DNA of 10,416 nt from Verrucomicrobiota bacterium. GTDB lineage: Bacteria; Verrucomicrobiota; Verrucomicrobiia; Limisphaerales; AV2. Each line of letters opens with the position of its first letter. Position 1 is the first letter of the stretch. The stretch is taken from assembly GCA_003218935.1 (NCBI GenBank), contig QHPA01000103.1:4163-14578 (forward strand). The letters are read 5' to 3'. This document shows positions 1-7,332 of this stretch, one piece after another. The notes under the pieces are model-generated. The model saw nothing but the letters and a program-made list of their open reading frames with translations. It searched no databases and was not told the DNA's origin. The position numbers and the translations under genes are program-made.

Positions 1-1
1 C

Positions 2-808
2 GTCAGCGACATCCGATATGCGCTGCATCGCTTGAACGAGATGATCAGGAAACGGCCGATTCAGAAAAAATTCATCGCCTGGCACAAACAGATTGCCGAG
101 TGGAAGGCAAAAGCGCCGCTGCGTTACCGAGTGACCGAGGAGGTGCTCAAGTCGCAGCACATGCGTGATCACCTGGGCGGCAAATCGAGCGAGGTCATCC
201 TGCCGCAGATGGTCATCGAGATGCTTTACGAGTTGACCCAAGGCGAGGCGATCATCACTACCGGGGTCGGCCAGCATCAGATGTGGGCCGGGCAGTATTA
301 CCAGTACAAGCATCCGCGCCAGCTCCTCACCAGCGCCGGACTGGGGGCGATGGGCTATGGTTATCCGGCGGCGCTCGGCGCGAAGGTTGCCCGACCGGAC
401 AAGCAGGTTATTGACATTGACGGTGACGGCTCGTTCCTGATGAACGTGCAGGAACTGGCGACCGCGCACATCGAAAAGATCGCCGCCAAGGCGCTCATCC
501 TGAACAACCAGCACCTCGGCATGGTGGTGCAGTGGGAAGACAAATTCTACCAGGGCAACCGGGGACACACCTATCTCGGCGACCCGGAAAACCGACAGCA
601 GATTTACCCGGACTTTGTCGCGATGGCGAAAAGCTTCAACGTGCCGGCGGAGCGAGTCATGTTCAAGAAGGACCTCCGCGCCACGATGCAGCGGATGTTG
701 GACTCGGACCAACCCTACGTCCTCGACGTCATTACGCCCTACACCGAACACGTGCTGCCCTTCATCAAAGCCGGCGGCACGGTGGCGGACATGATTTACC
801 AGGAGTGA
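2..808 (+). CDS. ilvB: Acetolactate synthase large subunit, C-terminal part (5' end outside window)
   Basis: This is the C-terminal 268 residues of a thiamine-diphosphate enzyme; the frame is open to the window edge, so the start lies upstream. Acetolactate synthase condenses two pyruvates, or pyruvate with 2-oxobutyrate, in the first common step of branched-chain amino acid synthesis. The ThDP/Mg motif is plain: GDGSF at 422-436, with MNVQELAT and NN following about 25 residues on. The segment HLGMVVQWEDKF, then NRGHTYLGDP, resembles the plant and cyanobacterial enzymes more than the E. coli isozymes. The Trp equivalent to plant herbicide-site W574 is present. The tail HVLPFIKAGGT has Ala where plants carry Ser653. 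A strong hairpin with a T-run lies 22 bases after the stop, and no ilvH-like regulatory subunit follows. Identity is very sure; only the 5' extent is unknown. Confidence 0.96.
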   Translation, partial: VSDIRYALHRLNEMIRKRPIQKKFIAWHKQIAEWKAKAPLRYRVTEEVLKSQHMRDHLGGKSSEVILPQMVIEMLYELTQGEAIITTGVGQHQMWAGQYYQYKHPRQLLTSAGLGAMGYGYPAALGAKVARPDKQVIDIDGDGSFLMNVQELATAHIEKIAAKALILNNQHLGMVVQWEDKFYQGNRGHTYLGDPENRQQIYPDFVAMAKSFNVPAERVMFKKDLRATMQRMLDSDQPYVLDVITPYTEHVLPFIKAGGTVADMIYQE

Positions 809-830
809 GGGGTGTCCGCAGTCCTTCGCG

Positions 831-865
831 GCCGCGCGCAAACTCTTGTCGCCCGGCTTTTTTTT
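831..865 (+). terminator. Intrinsic terminator after ilvB
   Basis: GCCG-C-GCG at 831-838 pairs with CGC-C-CGGC at 850-857, with one C-C mismatch and an 11-base loop. Eight consecutive T follow at once (858-865). It would end ilvB transcription. It also argues against an earlier TTG start (846) for the next gene, since that codon lies in the hairpin loop. Confidence 0.75.
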
Positions 866-881
866 GTTACGCTGCGACGCC

Positions 882-1937
882 ATGTTGCATTTCCTCCTCG
901 GTTTTGTCGCTCTGTTCGTCGTCTGGCCGGTTCGCGCGGCGGAGCGTCATTTCGATTTCAGCGGCGCCAGGCTCAATCAGGAGCCGCGGGGATTCCGCAG
1001 CACGGTGTCCGGCGAAGGAAAGCCAGGCGAATGGAAGGTCGTGGAGGACGAGTCCCACCCATCCCTTGCCCCGCCGGACGTGGCATTGCCAGTGACGACC
1101 CGCCATCAGGTGTTGGCACAATTGTCACGCGAGGCAACCGGCGAACACTTCCCTTTGTTCATCTTTGAAGATCAATCGTTCGACGATTTTACACTGACAA
1201 CCAAATTCAAAACCGTAAGCGGTTCGGTCGAACAAATGGCCGGCGTCGCCTTTCGCATCCAGGATGAAAAGAACTATTACATCGCGCGGGCCAGCGCGCT
1301 GGGCAAAAATTTCCGGTTTTACAAATTTGTCAATGGAGGGCACACGGACCCCATCGGTCCAACCATCGAGATTCGAACCAACTTCTGGCATGAACTCACC
1401 ATCGAGTGTGTCGGCAACCGGATCCGTTGTTTTCTCGATGGCAAACAGGCCATGCCGGACATCACCGATACCACGTTCACAGAAGGCAAAGTCGGTTTCT
1501 GGACCAAGTCCGACTCGGTCAGTTATTTCGGCGACACCAGGATCGTTTACCGGCCGAAGGAAGCCCTGGCCGCGCTCCTGGTCAGAAAGATGTTGGAACG
1601 GTACCCGCGTCTGCTCGGCCTGAGGGTTTACGGGACAACCGAACAAAAGAGGGATCTCCACGTCATCGCCAGCGACAACAACCAGGATCTCGGCCGACCG
1701 GCCAGCGAGGTGGAGAAGGACGTGGTCGCGCGCGGCGTGGTCTATTGCGGTCGCGGCAAAAAAGAAACCCTCCTCACTCTGCCATTGCACGACCGAAATG
1801 GTGAAACGATTGCCGCCGTGCGGGTCGTTCTTCGACCCTACCCAGGGCAGACGGAGCAGGCGGCCTTGGCGCGCGCCACTCCGATTGTCAAAGAAATGGA
1901 AAGACGCGTCCACTCCGCAAGAGACCTGAGCCAATGA
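882..1937 (+). CDS. Secreted lectin-like (DUF1080-type) protein with Cache-like C-terminal domain
   Basis: The product has 351 residues from ATG 882. That start gives a clean signal peptide (MLHFLLGFVALFVVWPVRA, cleavage near A19/A20), and it lies beyond the terminator. Residues ~22-222 look like a concanavalin/laminin-G beta-sandwich of the 3-keto-disaccharide hydrolase (DUF1080) group. The pattern FDDFTLTTKFK, then GVAFRIQDEKNYYIARA, WHELTIECVGNRIRCFLDG and GKVGFWTKSDS is typical of that fold. Residues ~230-340 differ: VIASDNNQDLGRP followed by LTLPLHDRNGETIAAVRVVL resembles the single-Cache extracellular sensor pattern. No transmembrane helix follows, so the protein is probably periplasmic or exported. 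The fold assignments come from sequence patterns only. Ligand and activity are unknown, and catalysis is not implied. The gene stands alone between the ilvB terminator and a short repeat-containing gap. Confidence 0.85.
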   Translation: MLHFLLGFVALFVVWPVRAAERHFDFSGARLNQEPRGFRSTVSGEGKPGEWKVVEDESHPSLAPPDVALPVTTRHQVLAQLSREATGEHFPLFIFEDQSFDDFTLTTKFKTVSGSVEQMAGVAFRIQDEKNYYIARASALGKNFRFYKFVNGGHTDPIGPTIEIRTNFWHELTIECVGNRIRCFLDGKQAMPDITDTTFTEGKVGFWTKSDSVSYFGDTRIVYRPKEALAALLVRKMLERYPRLLGLRVYGTTEQKRDLHVIASDNNQDLGRPASEVEKDVVARGVVYCGRGKKETLLTLPLHDRNGETIAAVRVVLRPYPGQTEQAALARATPIVKEMERRVHSARDLSQ

Positions 1938-1958
1938 CCCTGATGATGAGATCGACTA

Positions 1959-1978
1959 ATACCAGGTCGCAGTGGTAT
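1959..1978 (-). repeat. 20-base dispersed palindromic motif, copy 1
   Basis: Read on the minus strand this is ATACCACT-GCG-ACCTGGTAT. The arms ATACCA and TGGTAT are perfectly inverted. The same 20-mer, differing only in the three central bases, occurs at 4936-4955 on the plus strand. It begins 21 bases after the preceding stop codon. It could be a dispersed repeat or a protein-binding site. Confidence 0.6.
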
Positions 1979-2040
1979 TCGGAGCATCAACACCTGCATT
2001 GCATGTGGCAACTGGCCGCACCATGCCCTCTCGCAATGGT

Positions 2041-2061
2041 CCGGTTCGCTTCGAGAACCGG
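2041..2061. other. Perfect 7-base inverted repeat in intergenic gap
   Basis: CCGGTTC (2041-2047) and GAACCGG (2055-2061) are perfect inverted arms around a 7-base loop. There is no T-run after it, so it is not an obvious terminator. It sits about 145 bases before the HAD gene and could be an operator or a transcript hairpin. Confidence 0.35.
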
Positions 2062-2205
2062 CATAGAAATCTCGTTTTCGAACCGCATTGTTACGCTCGC
2101 ACTTTTGCAATTTTAAATGTCGCCGGAAGACCCGCAATTGGCGGGGATTCTCTCCTTTTTTCATCCTGCCGAGACTTCGGCCGTCTTTATGCTCAGTGAA
2201 CGCGC

Positions 2206-2757
2206 ATGAAGTCCGGTATTTTTTTTGAGAGAGACGGCATCTTGAATTTGACGAAGGTCGAGCGTGGTCATCAGGTCGCGCCGTTGTCTTTCGACCAATT
2301 TCAGATAAACCCGGCGGCGACGGAGCCATTGCAGAAATTGAAGGCGGCCGGATACGTTCTGCTGGCGACGACCAATCAGCCAGGCTTGTCGCGCGGCTAT
2401 CTGCCGCGCCGCGAACTGGACCGGATGCACGCGCTGCTCATGCAGCGGCTGCCCCTGGACGATATTCTGGTCTGCCCGCACGACGAAACGGACCATTGTC
2501 CTTGTCGCAGACCCCAGGCCGGCCTGTTGATGGAAGCGGCGTTTAAATGGCACTTGGACCTCGAACGCTCTTGCGTGATCAGCGACAAGTGGCAGGATGC
2601 CCAGGCAGCCCATGTCGCCGGTTGCACCTCACTGATGATGAAGTCCCCGTGGATCGGCAAAGGGCACCACGATTTCGTGCTCTCGAATCTTTCCGAATTG
2701 GCGCAGAAGATCGATCAACTGTTCTCCTCGAACCTGTTGCTGATGCACCGGCCTTGA
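2206..2757 (+). CDS. HAD-superfamily protein, GmhB/HisB-N type, with altered nucleophile position
   Basis: The 183-residue product is collinear with D-glycero-D-manno-heptose-1,7-bisphosphate 7-phosphatase (GmhB), which acts in LPS heptose synthesis. Seen: HAD motif I reads FFERDGILN, motif II ATTNQPG (55-60), a zinc knuckle C90-P-H92 with C98-P-C100, CRRP (100-103), then SDKWQD (126-131). In the family, motif I is normally LDRDG, where the first Asp is the phosphorylated nucleophile. Here residue 8 is Glu (codon GAG); the second Asp (D10) is kept. The motif III Lys of CRKP is Arg, and the Gly of GDK is Ser. All zinc ligands remain. It may be inactive, slow, or a lineage variant with another role, so the name GmhB is not safe. 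The stop is 4 bases from the convergent stop of the DUF481 gene. No clear Shine-Dalgarno is seen. Confidence 0.85.
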   Translation: MKSGIFFERDGILNLTKVERGHQVAPLSFDQFQINPAATEPLQKLKAAGYVLLATTNQPGLSRGYLPRRELDRMHALLMQRLPLDDILVCPHDETDHCPCRRPQAGLLMEAAFKWHLDLERSCVISDKWQDAQAAHVAGCTSLMMKSPWIGKGHHDFVLSNLSELAQKIDQLFSSNLLLMHRP

Positions 2758-2761
2758 GCGA

Positions 2762-3859
2762 TCAGAACGTTATGCCAATCGTCGCGCGCAGAAGCAGGTC
2801 GTTGCGGGTGACACCGGCTGCCGGCTGGGTGTCGTATTGATCGATCGCGGTTAAGTTCAGGTTAAGATTGTTCGACAGCAGGTAACGCAGGTTCGATTCG
2901 AAGCGCATCCGATACTCCCCGAAGCTGTCGGTGAAACGCGGGAAAAATTCAAACTTTTCGTCCAGGATCCATTTCCTGCTGATTTTCGCCGACATCAATT
3001 CCCCCAAACGCAGCGCCCCGTAATCCTTGGTGGTGTCGTCCGAAAATTCCTGTCTCTGATAGTTGACGCCCCCGTCCACATTCAAGGCGAGATTGGTGCG
3101 CGTGAGCAATTTGTAGCCCAGGCCGAAGCTGTCATCGTAACTGAGATCAATCTTCCGGATTTCGTTGTAGCCCGCGCCGGCGGCGTTGAACAGGAAAGTC
3201 CGCTTCAATTTGTCCACGTCCAGCTCAACCCGAACACTGCCGTTCATGTCGTTGGCCGAAAGGATGCCGTCGGTCTCGCCGTAATTGGCGAGGTAATCCA
3301 CGATACTCCGAAAGCGGTCTTTGCCGTAAGTCCACTTGGCGCGGCCGTAATAGAGCTGGTGATCACTCTGGTTGTATTGCAGGTCCGCGCCGATCTGGGC
3401 GTCGAGTTTCCAGTGCTTCGGCGGCTTGGGTTTGACCGGAGGGGGCTGGGCTGGCGGGGGTTTGGCCGCCGCCGTAGTGGCTGGTTTCGGAGCCGGCGCA
3501 GGCTGGGCCGTTTGCGCGGGCGGCTGATTGGTGGCCGCGGTGGGCGCTGGCGGCGGCGCGTTCGTTGCGGGCGCGGTGGCTGGCGGAACCGCGCTCGGTT
3601 TGACCGCTGCCGGCTCCGCGCGCTTCCTTTCCAGTCGTTCGACTTGCGCGACCGGCACGATAATTTTTCCCAGCAAACTGTTCGTGATCGTCACACGGTC
3701 AACGCCCAAAGAAATCATCTCGCCCGTGATTCGATCTCCGTTGCGCAGATGCAAGCTGACCGTCTCTGCCCGGCACGCATGAATGTAAAGAAGCCAGACC
3801 AAGACCAGCCAATACCAGCCTGTGCAGACACCCAAGTTACGGTTTCGACGTTTCGGCAT
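2762..3859 (-). CDS. DUF481-type outer-membrane beta-barrel protein with Pro/Ala-rich linker
   Basis: This is a 365-residue envelope protein. Residues 1-31 are a basic start and hydrophobic signal peptide (MPKRRNRNLGVCTGWYWLVLV...), cleaved near CRA/ETV. Residues ~32-78 form a small beta domain (LRNGDRITGEM, then GKIIVPVAQVERL) of the kind often fused to DUF481. Residues ~81-148 are a Pro/Ala/Thr linker, likely spanning the periplasm. Residues ~150-365 alternate as in a beta barrel and end in ...GITF, with the terminal Phe of outer-membrane proteins. ATG 3859 is chosen because it starts the signal peptide; the open frame continues upstream with no protein-like content. The start lies inside the 3' end of the gene before it (23-base overlap, other frame), suggesting translational coupling. 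The substrate or role of DUF481 proteins is not known. Confidence 0.87.
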   Translation of the reverse strand: MPKRRNRNLGVCTGWYWLVLVWLLYIHACRAETVSLHLRNGDRITGEMISLGVDRVTITNSLLGKIIVPVAQVERLERKRAEPAAVKPSAVPPATAPATNAPPPAPTAATNQPPAQTAQPAPAPKPATTAAAKPPPAQPPPVKPKPPKHWKLDAQIGADLQYNQSDHQLYYGRAKWTYGKDRFRSIVDYLANYGETDGILSANDMNGSVRVELDVDKLKRTFLFNAAGAGYNEIRKIDLSYDDSFGLGYKLLTRTNLALNVDGGVNYQRQEFSDDTTKDYGALRLGELMSAKISRKWILDEKFEFFPRFTDSFGEYRMRFESNLRYLLSNNLNLNLTAIDQYDTQPAAGVTRNDLLLRATIGITF

Positions 3860-4703
3860 GATTGGTCGATGAAGCTTCGGAAGGTGGCGGAAGGTCGTTG
3901 GAAGAACCGCGGCGGGCGCCGCCGCCAATGAGGATTCGCCCTTCGCGATCCACCCGCAACACCGGGCGCGTGTCGGTGTATTCGTAAGTCTGGCGCACGA
4001 GCAATCGACCGTCCGAATTGATGACTGAGTAATTGAAGCTCTTGGCGCCGGTCTGGTAGAGCACGTGCAAGTTGCTCGATTTGTCAATTTGGCATTCGGG
4101 TTTGCTGAACGAAATCATCGGGCCGATGGGAAAAACACGAAAGACGCGCGACTCTGACTGGTCGGACACCCGCGCGTAAAGTTTCAACTGCTTCAGGTGA
4201 ATCGCCTGCTGCAACGCGTACTTGCGGACTTCGGGCGGCTGGCCCGCCGCGTTCGGCACGCCGAAGTCCTGCTCCCACAGCTTCGTGCCGGCAATGATGT
4301 CAAACGCCTTGGGCTTGCTGAGCAGTTCCTTGTCCCACTGTTTCAGCTTCACCGTGGCCGTCACCAGGTACCGGCCCGGCCTGGTCAGCGCAAAATATGC
4401 CGCTACCTCGACGCGGCGGGTGACCACGGTGGAGGATTCAACGTCAAATTCTCCCTGCACCGGAACGTCGTCGGACCCCGGCACGATGTAATTGTCCCGG
4501 CCCTCAATCGTGAAACGCAGCCAGTCGTTGTCCTTCCCGAGGTGAAGCGTCTGCCCGGAAAAATTCGTGATGCGCACGCCGACCTCGAGCGATTCACCCG
4601 GGAGAAACTGGTCCTGATCGAGCGCCAGTTCCACGCTCACTTGCGCCGACACCAGCGGCGCCAAGGCAAAACAACACCCCGCCAGCGGCAGCAAAAATTT
4701 CAT
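3837..4703 (-). CDS. Secreted protein with N-terminal Ig-like domain, unknown function
   Basis: This is a 288-residue exported protein that I cannot assign to a named family. MKFLLPLAGCCFALAPLVSA is a clear signal peptide with cleavage after A20. Residues ~21-140 read as an Ig-like/BsuPI-type beta-sandwich: ELALDQDQFLPGESLEVGVRITNFSG, then WLRFTIEGRD, then RPGRYLVTATVKL. The C-terminal half has repeated short beta segments (SNLHVLYQTG, FNYSVINSDGRLL, LRVDREGRILIGGG) that recall a partial propeller, ending in a low-complexity Ser/Pro tail. Its last 23 bases overlap the start of the DUF481 gene, so the two are probably made together. It could be a periplasmic or surface partner of that barrel; this is inference from gene order. 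Confidence 0.85.
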   Translation of the reverse strand: MKFLLPLAGCCFALAPLVSAQVSVELALDQDQFLPGESLEVGVRITNFSGQTLHLGKDNDWLRFTIEGRDNYIVPGSDDVPVQGEFDVESSTVVTRRVEVAAYFALTRPGRYLVTATVKLKQWDKELLSKPKAFDIIAGTKLWEQDFGVPNAAGQPPEVRKYALQQAIHLKQLKLYARVSDQSESRVFRVFPIGPMISFSKPECQIDKSSNLHVLYQTGAKSFNYSVINSDGRLLVRQTYEYTDTRPVLRVDREGRILIGGGARRGSSNDLPPPSEASSTNHAETSKP

Positions 4704-5073
4704 GTGAGCAATTTAGGCGACGATGACGCGGAGGCAAGCCGCAAATCCAACCAGCCAACGTTGAACTGCGTCCGCCGAGAGGCGAATGGTGAACGCGCCG
4801 CCAACGCGTAATCGGACGCCACCGAAGCAAGGCTTATTCAAATCACGACTGTCTTTAGAAGTTGTTTTGCTGAATTGAATCGGCTCAGCGCCCGCGAGTC
4901 GCATGCTCATCGCAGCGCGCGTGTTCTTGCTCCGCATACCACTTTTACCTGGTATGAAACGATTTTCCACCCCTCGAAAGCAGCGACTCGCCCCAGATTT
5001 GTTCCCTGGCGAACAGGAAAGGTGTAAACGTGTCACAATCCTCAAACAGCCACGACCAGGCAGTAAAAAAATT
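4704..5073. other. Divergent intergenic region of 370 bases
   Basis: It lies between the minus-strand secreted-protein gene and the plus-strand barrel gene, so both promoters should be here. Seen: copy 2 of the 20-base palindromic motif at 4936-4955. A weak plus-strand promoter candidate has TTGTTC at 4999-5004 and TGTAAA at 5023-5028 with an 18-base spacer. No convincing small gene was found. The frame of the barrel gene stays open back to 4903, but the added residues look like translated non-coding DNA. Confidence 0.5.
4936..4955 (+). repeat. 20-base dispersed palindromic motif, copy 2
   Basis: ATACCACT-TTT-ACCTGGTAT matches the minus-strand copy at 1959-1978 in 17 of 20 bases, and only the central three differ. 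The inverted arms extend to CATACC/GGTATG here. It lies 118 bases before the barrel gene start, where an operator could act. Confidence 0.6.
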
Positions 5074-6123
5074 ATGCGCCCCTTCTTACCCTTCACGCGG
5101 CCAACCAAAAAACTGGCTTGGACCGCATCCTTGCTGATTCTGCTTTCATTGACGCCCAGAGTTTTCTCTCAAGGCTGCGTGCAATCACGCGGTGCAAGGA
5201 GCGGTTTGATGCTGGGCGAGGAGGCCTATCTGGTCGAGGGCAACTGGGAGGGGAACGTGGGTTATCGCTGGCTTCACTCGGATCGGCACTTTATTGGCGG
5301 CCAGGAACAACCGCAGCGACAAGCCAACGGCAGTGACGTGGTTAACGATTCGCACTTCATCGATCTCACGGCGACTTACGCTGTGACGAGGCGGTTTGCC
5401 CTGAACCTGACGGTCCCTTTCGTGTACTCGACACGATCGTCCCTCTACGAGCACGACGGCACCAACCGTCACACCATGACCGCCAGCGGCCTGGCAGACG
5501 TGCGGATTACCAGCACGGTCTGGTTGCTCGATCCTGCGACGCATCACGATGGCAACTTCGCTCTGGGCGTGGGGATTAAATTCCCGACCGGCGATTCTGC
5601 GGCCGCGGACATCGCGTACCGTCCGACGGGTCCTACGTTGCGGTACGTGGATCAATCCATTCAACCGGGCGATGGCGGGTGGGGTGTTACACTGGACGCG
5701 CAAGGTTTCCAGAAAATCGTCAAGAACACCTACGCGTACATGCAGGCGTCATATCTGATCAATCCGCAGGAAAAGAACACTCCAACCGGTTATTCCATAC
5801 CGGACACGTATTTGCTCCGCGCCGGACTCAGCTACACGGTCTGGCCGGCGAAGGGATTGTCGTTAACCCTGGGCGGCCGCATGGAAGGCGTGCCGGTTAC
5901 GGACTGGTTTGGGGGCAGCGAAGGCTCACGCCGGCCGGGTTATTCCGTCTCGATCGAGCCGGGCATCACGTGGGTGTACCGTAAATTCGCTATCAATGTC
6001 AGCGCACCCGTCGCGATCGAGCGGAACCGCGAGAAGAGTGTTTCCGACCTGCGCAATGGCACGCACGGGGATGCCGCCTTTGCCGATTACATCATCACCA
6101 GCAGCATTTCATATCGCTTCTAG
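5074..6123 (+). CDS. Outer-membrane beta-barrel protein, MetA-pathway-of-phenol-degradation-like (PF13557-like)
   Basis: The 349-residue product starts at ATG 5074, chosen because it begins a signal peptide (basic TKK, then AWTASLLILLSL, cleavage near VFS/QG). The mature part alternates polar and hydrophobic residues throughout and ends in SISYRF, the terminal Phe signature of outer-membrane barrels. Landmarks are DSHFIDLTATYAVTRRFALNLTVPF, GLADVRITSTVWLL and FALGVGIKFPTGD. The last two match the G-x-G-D...G-K-x-P-T-G-D pattern of PF13557 barrel proteins, a loosely defined group of putative transporters. The cysteine after the signal (SQGC) is not a convincing lipobox. The gene is monocistronic in this window: divergent from its left neighbour, convergent with the right. 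Substrate unknown. Confidence 0.85.
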   Translation: MRPFLPFTRPTKKLAWTASLLILLSLTPRVFSQGCVQSRGARSGLMLGEEAYLVEGNWEGNVGYRWLHSDRHFIGGQEQPQRQANGSDVVNDSHFIDLTATYAVTRRFALNLTVPFVYSTRSSLYEHDGTNRHTMTASGLADVRITSTVWLLDPATHHDGNFALGVGIKFPTGDSAAADIAYRPTGPTLRYVDQSIQPGDGGWGVTLDAQGFQKIVKNTYAYMQASYLINPQEKNTPTGYSIPDTYLLRAGLSYTVWPAKGLSLTLGGRMEGVPVTDWFGGSEGSRRPGYSVSIEPGITWVYRKFAINVSAPVAIERNREKSVSDLRNGTHGDAAFADYIITSSISYRF

Positions 6124-6218
6124 CCGACTTCCTGTATCATCCCAGGTTTTGTGAGGGTGCGAAAATTGTTCATCGGGGTTACGCAGCCTCTACTTTCTGC
6201 GGCGCACCTCCGCCGCTG

Positions 6219-6893
6219 TCAGGAAGCGGACCGGCAGCGAAAGACGAACGCCGGCGGAACATTGCGCCAAACGATCCGGCTCGTCTTTACCTCGGCAAAA
6301 TAGTTTTCCAAACGCTCACGGAACCGTCGGGCGCGGGGCAGCCAGCAGGCGTGAACGTAACTGAACGTCGTGAACATTCCGTCCGGCGCGAGCGACGCTA
6401 CCACGGCGTCCAGAATGTGCTCCTGGACTTTCACCGCCATGTTCGCCCAGGGCAGGCCGCTGATGATGTAATCCGCTTTGCTGCGCCGGTGCTGGCCGAG
6501 ATATTTCTGAATTCTTTCCGCTGAGTCGTGATAAACGTTGAGCCGGGGAAAATGCTGGCGAAGTCCGCGCGCGTGTTTCTCATCCAGTTCGAGAGCGAGA
6601 AAAGCCGTTTGCTTTCCGATCCGTTCAAGGATCAGCCGAGTGAATGCGCCCGTGCCCGGCCCGAACTCGACCACGGTTTTGGCATCCTTCAAGTCGCAAC
6701 CGCAGAGCATCGCCTGCGCGAGCGCCGGCGAACTGGGCACGAATGCTCCGACGCGGGCCGGTTCCCGCAGAAAGGCGCCGAGGAACTGCAGCCGTTCCGC
6801 CAGGGCGGGATCGAGTTTGGCCAGAAAGCTGACGGAGGATGCACTGGCGCCGTTACTGCGCGCCCGCGCCCGGACTGCATAAAAATCGTTCAT
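6219..6893 (-). CDS. Class I SAM-dependent methyltransferase, phospholipid N-methyltransferase-like
   Basis: A protein of 224 residues from ATG 6893. SAM-binding motif I is VVEFGPGTGAF (about residues 74-84), followed by an acidic ALELDEKH at the end of strand 2. SGLPWANM (about 145-152) stands where related enzymes have a motif IV-like SGLPF/NLPW. The lead-in FLGAFLREPARVGAFVPSSPALAQAM is typical of the PmtA-like/COG3963 group, also distantly like KsgA rRNA dimethylases. Those enzymes methylate phosphatidylethanolamine or unknown small substrates; the substrate here is not shown. The start is uncertain: in-frame ATGs at 6968 and 7007 and a TTG at 7022 would add residues that look non-coding. 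The 95-base gap to the convergent barrel gene has a GCGGCG/CGCCGC hairpin (6199-6216) without a T-run. Confidence 0.82.
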   Translation of the reverse strand: MNDFYAVRARARSNGASASSVSFLAKLDPALAERLQFLGAFLREPARVGAFVPSSPALAQAMLCGCDLKDAKTVVEFGPGTGAFTRLILERIGKQTAFLALELDEKHARGLRQHFPRLNVYHDSAERIQKYLGQHRRSKADYIISGLPWANMAVKVQEHILDAVVASLAPDGMFTTFSYVHACWLPRARRFRERLENYFAEVKTSRIVWRNVPPAFVFRCRSAS

Positions 6894-7069
6894 GCTTTTC
6901 GCCGCGCGAACCCACGGCAGGACATTTTCCGTTTGTGCCTCTCTGGACCCGTCTCGTTTGTCCGGCATCCCGATCACGTTCGTGGAGAAACATGATAAAG
7001 TCGGCATGCCTGTGCAAGCCAATCCTGCAAAAATTTTCCGTAATCTTTTTGAAATACCAACAGCTCTGC

Positions 7070-7143
7070 TGGGGCGAGTGGTCTTCCCGTGAACTCGTCC
7101 TCGCGAGGGCCCGTAGCAGAACTGAGGAGGGACGCTCGCCCCA
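7070..7143. repeat. Imperfect palindromic element
   Basis: TGGGGCGAG (7070-7078) and CTCGCCCCA (7135-7143) are perfect inverted arms. Inside is a 10-base palindrome, CCTCGCGAGG (7099-7108). The right arm, followed by CCGAAAA, recurs at 7359-7374, which marks it as a repeated unit. Confidence 0.5.
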
Positions 7144-7332
7144 CCGAAAAGGCAAATGTACCACCACGGTTGCGTGTCGCGGCGAACTGAGGTATCTCTC
7201 TGACATCACCGTGAACCCGGAAACTTTACCGCCGCGCCCGAACCATGTGCTCGCGACGTATCGCTGGCCGCTGGCGATCATCGCGCTCGGCCTGCTTGCA
7301 TTGTTCGCCTTCCTCGCCTTCCTCTGGGTGAC
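7135..7332 (+). repeat. Tandem duplication, copy 1
   Basis: It runs from CTCGCCCCACCGAAAA to CTCTGGGTGAC and matches 7359-7562. From 7184 to 7332 it differs from 7413-7562 by only four substitutions and one missing base. The offset is about 229 bases. The first part (7135-7183) is less alike. Confidence 0.9.

Noticed and set aside
1125..1934. Long open frame on the minus strand opposite the lectin-like gene
   Set aside because: The plus-strand frame has a signal peptide and recognisable fold motifs; the antisense product is rich in Arg/Gly/Asp with no motif and is a shadow of a GC-rich gene.
2131..2161. Possible terminator CCCGC-AATTG-GCGGG followed later by a T-run
   Set aside because: The stem is only five pairs and the T-run starts ten bases after it, so it is too weak to call.
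2885..2905. GGTTCGATTC, resembling a tRNA T-loop
   Set aside because: It lies within the DUF481 coding sequence and has no acceptor stem or other arms around it.
3860..4087. Upstream extension of the DUF481 gene to 4087
   Set aside because: It overlaps the secreted-protein gene for 251 bases and precedes the signal peptide with Cys/Arg/Thr-rich shadow sequence.
4903..5073. Upstream extension of the barrel gene to ATG 4903
   Set aside because: The extra 57 residues put the signal peptide inside the protein and cover the palindromic motif; ATG 5074 gives a normal exported barrel.
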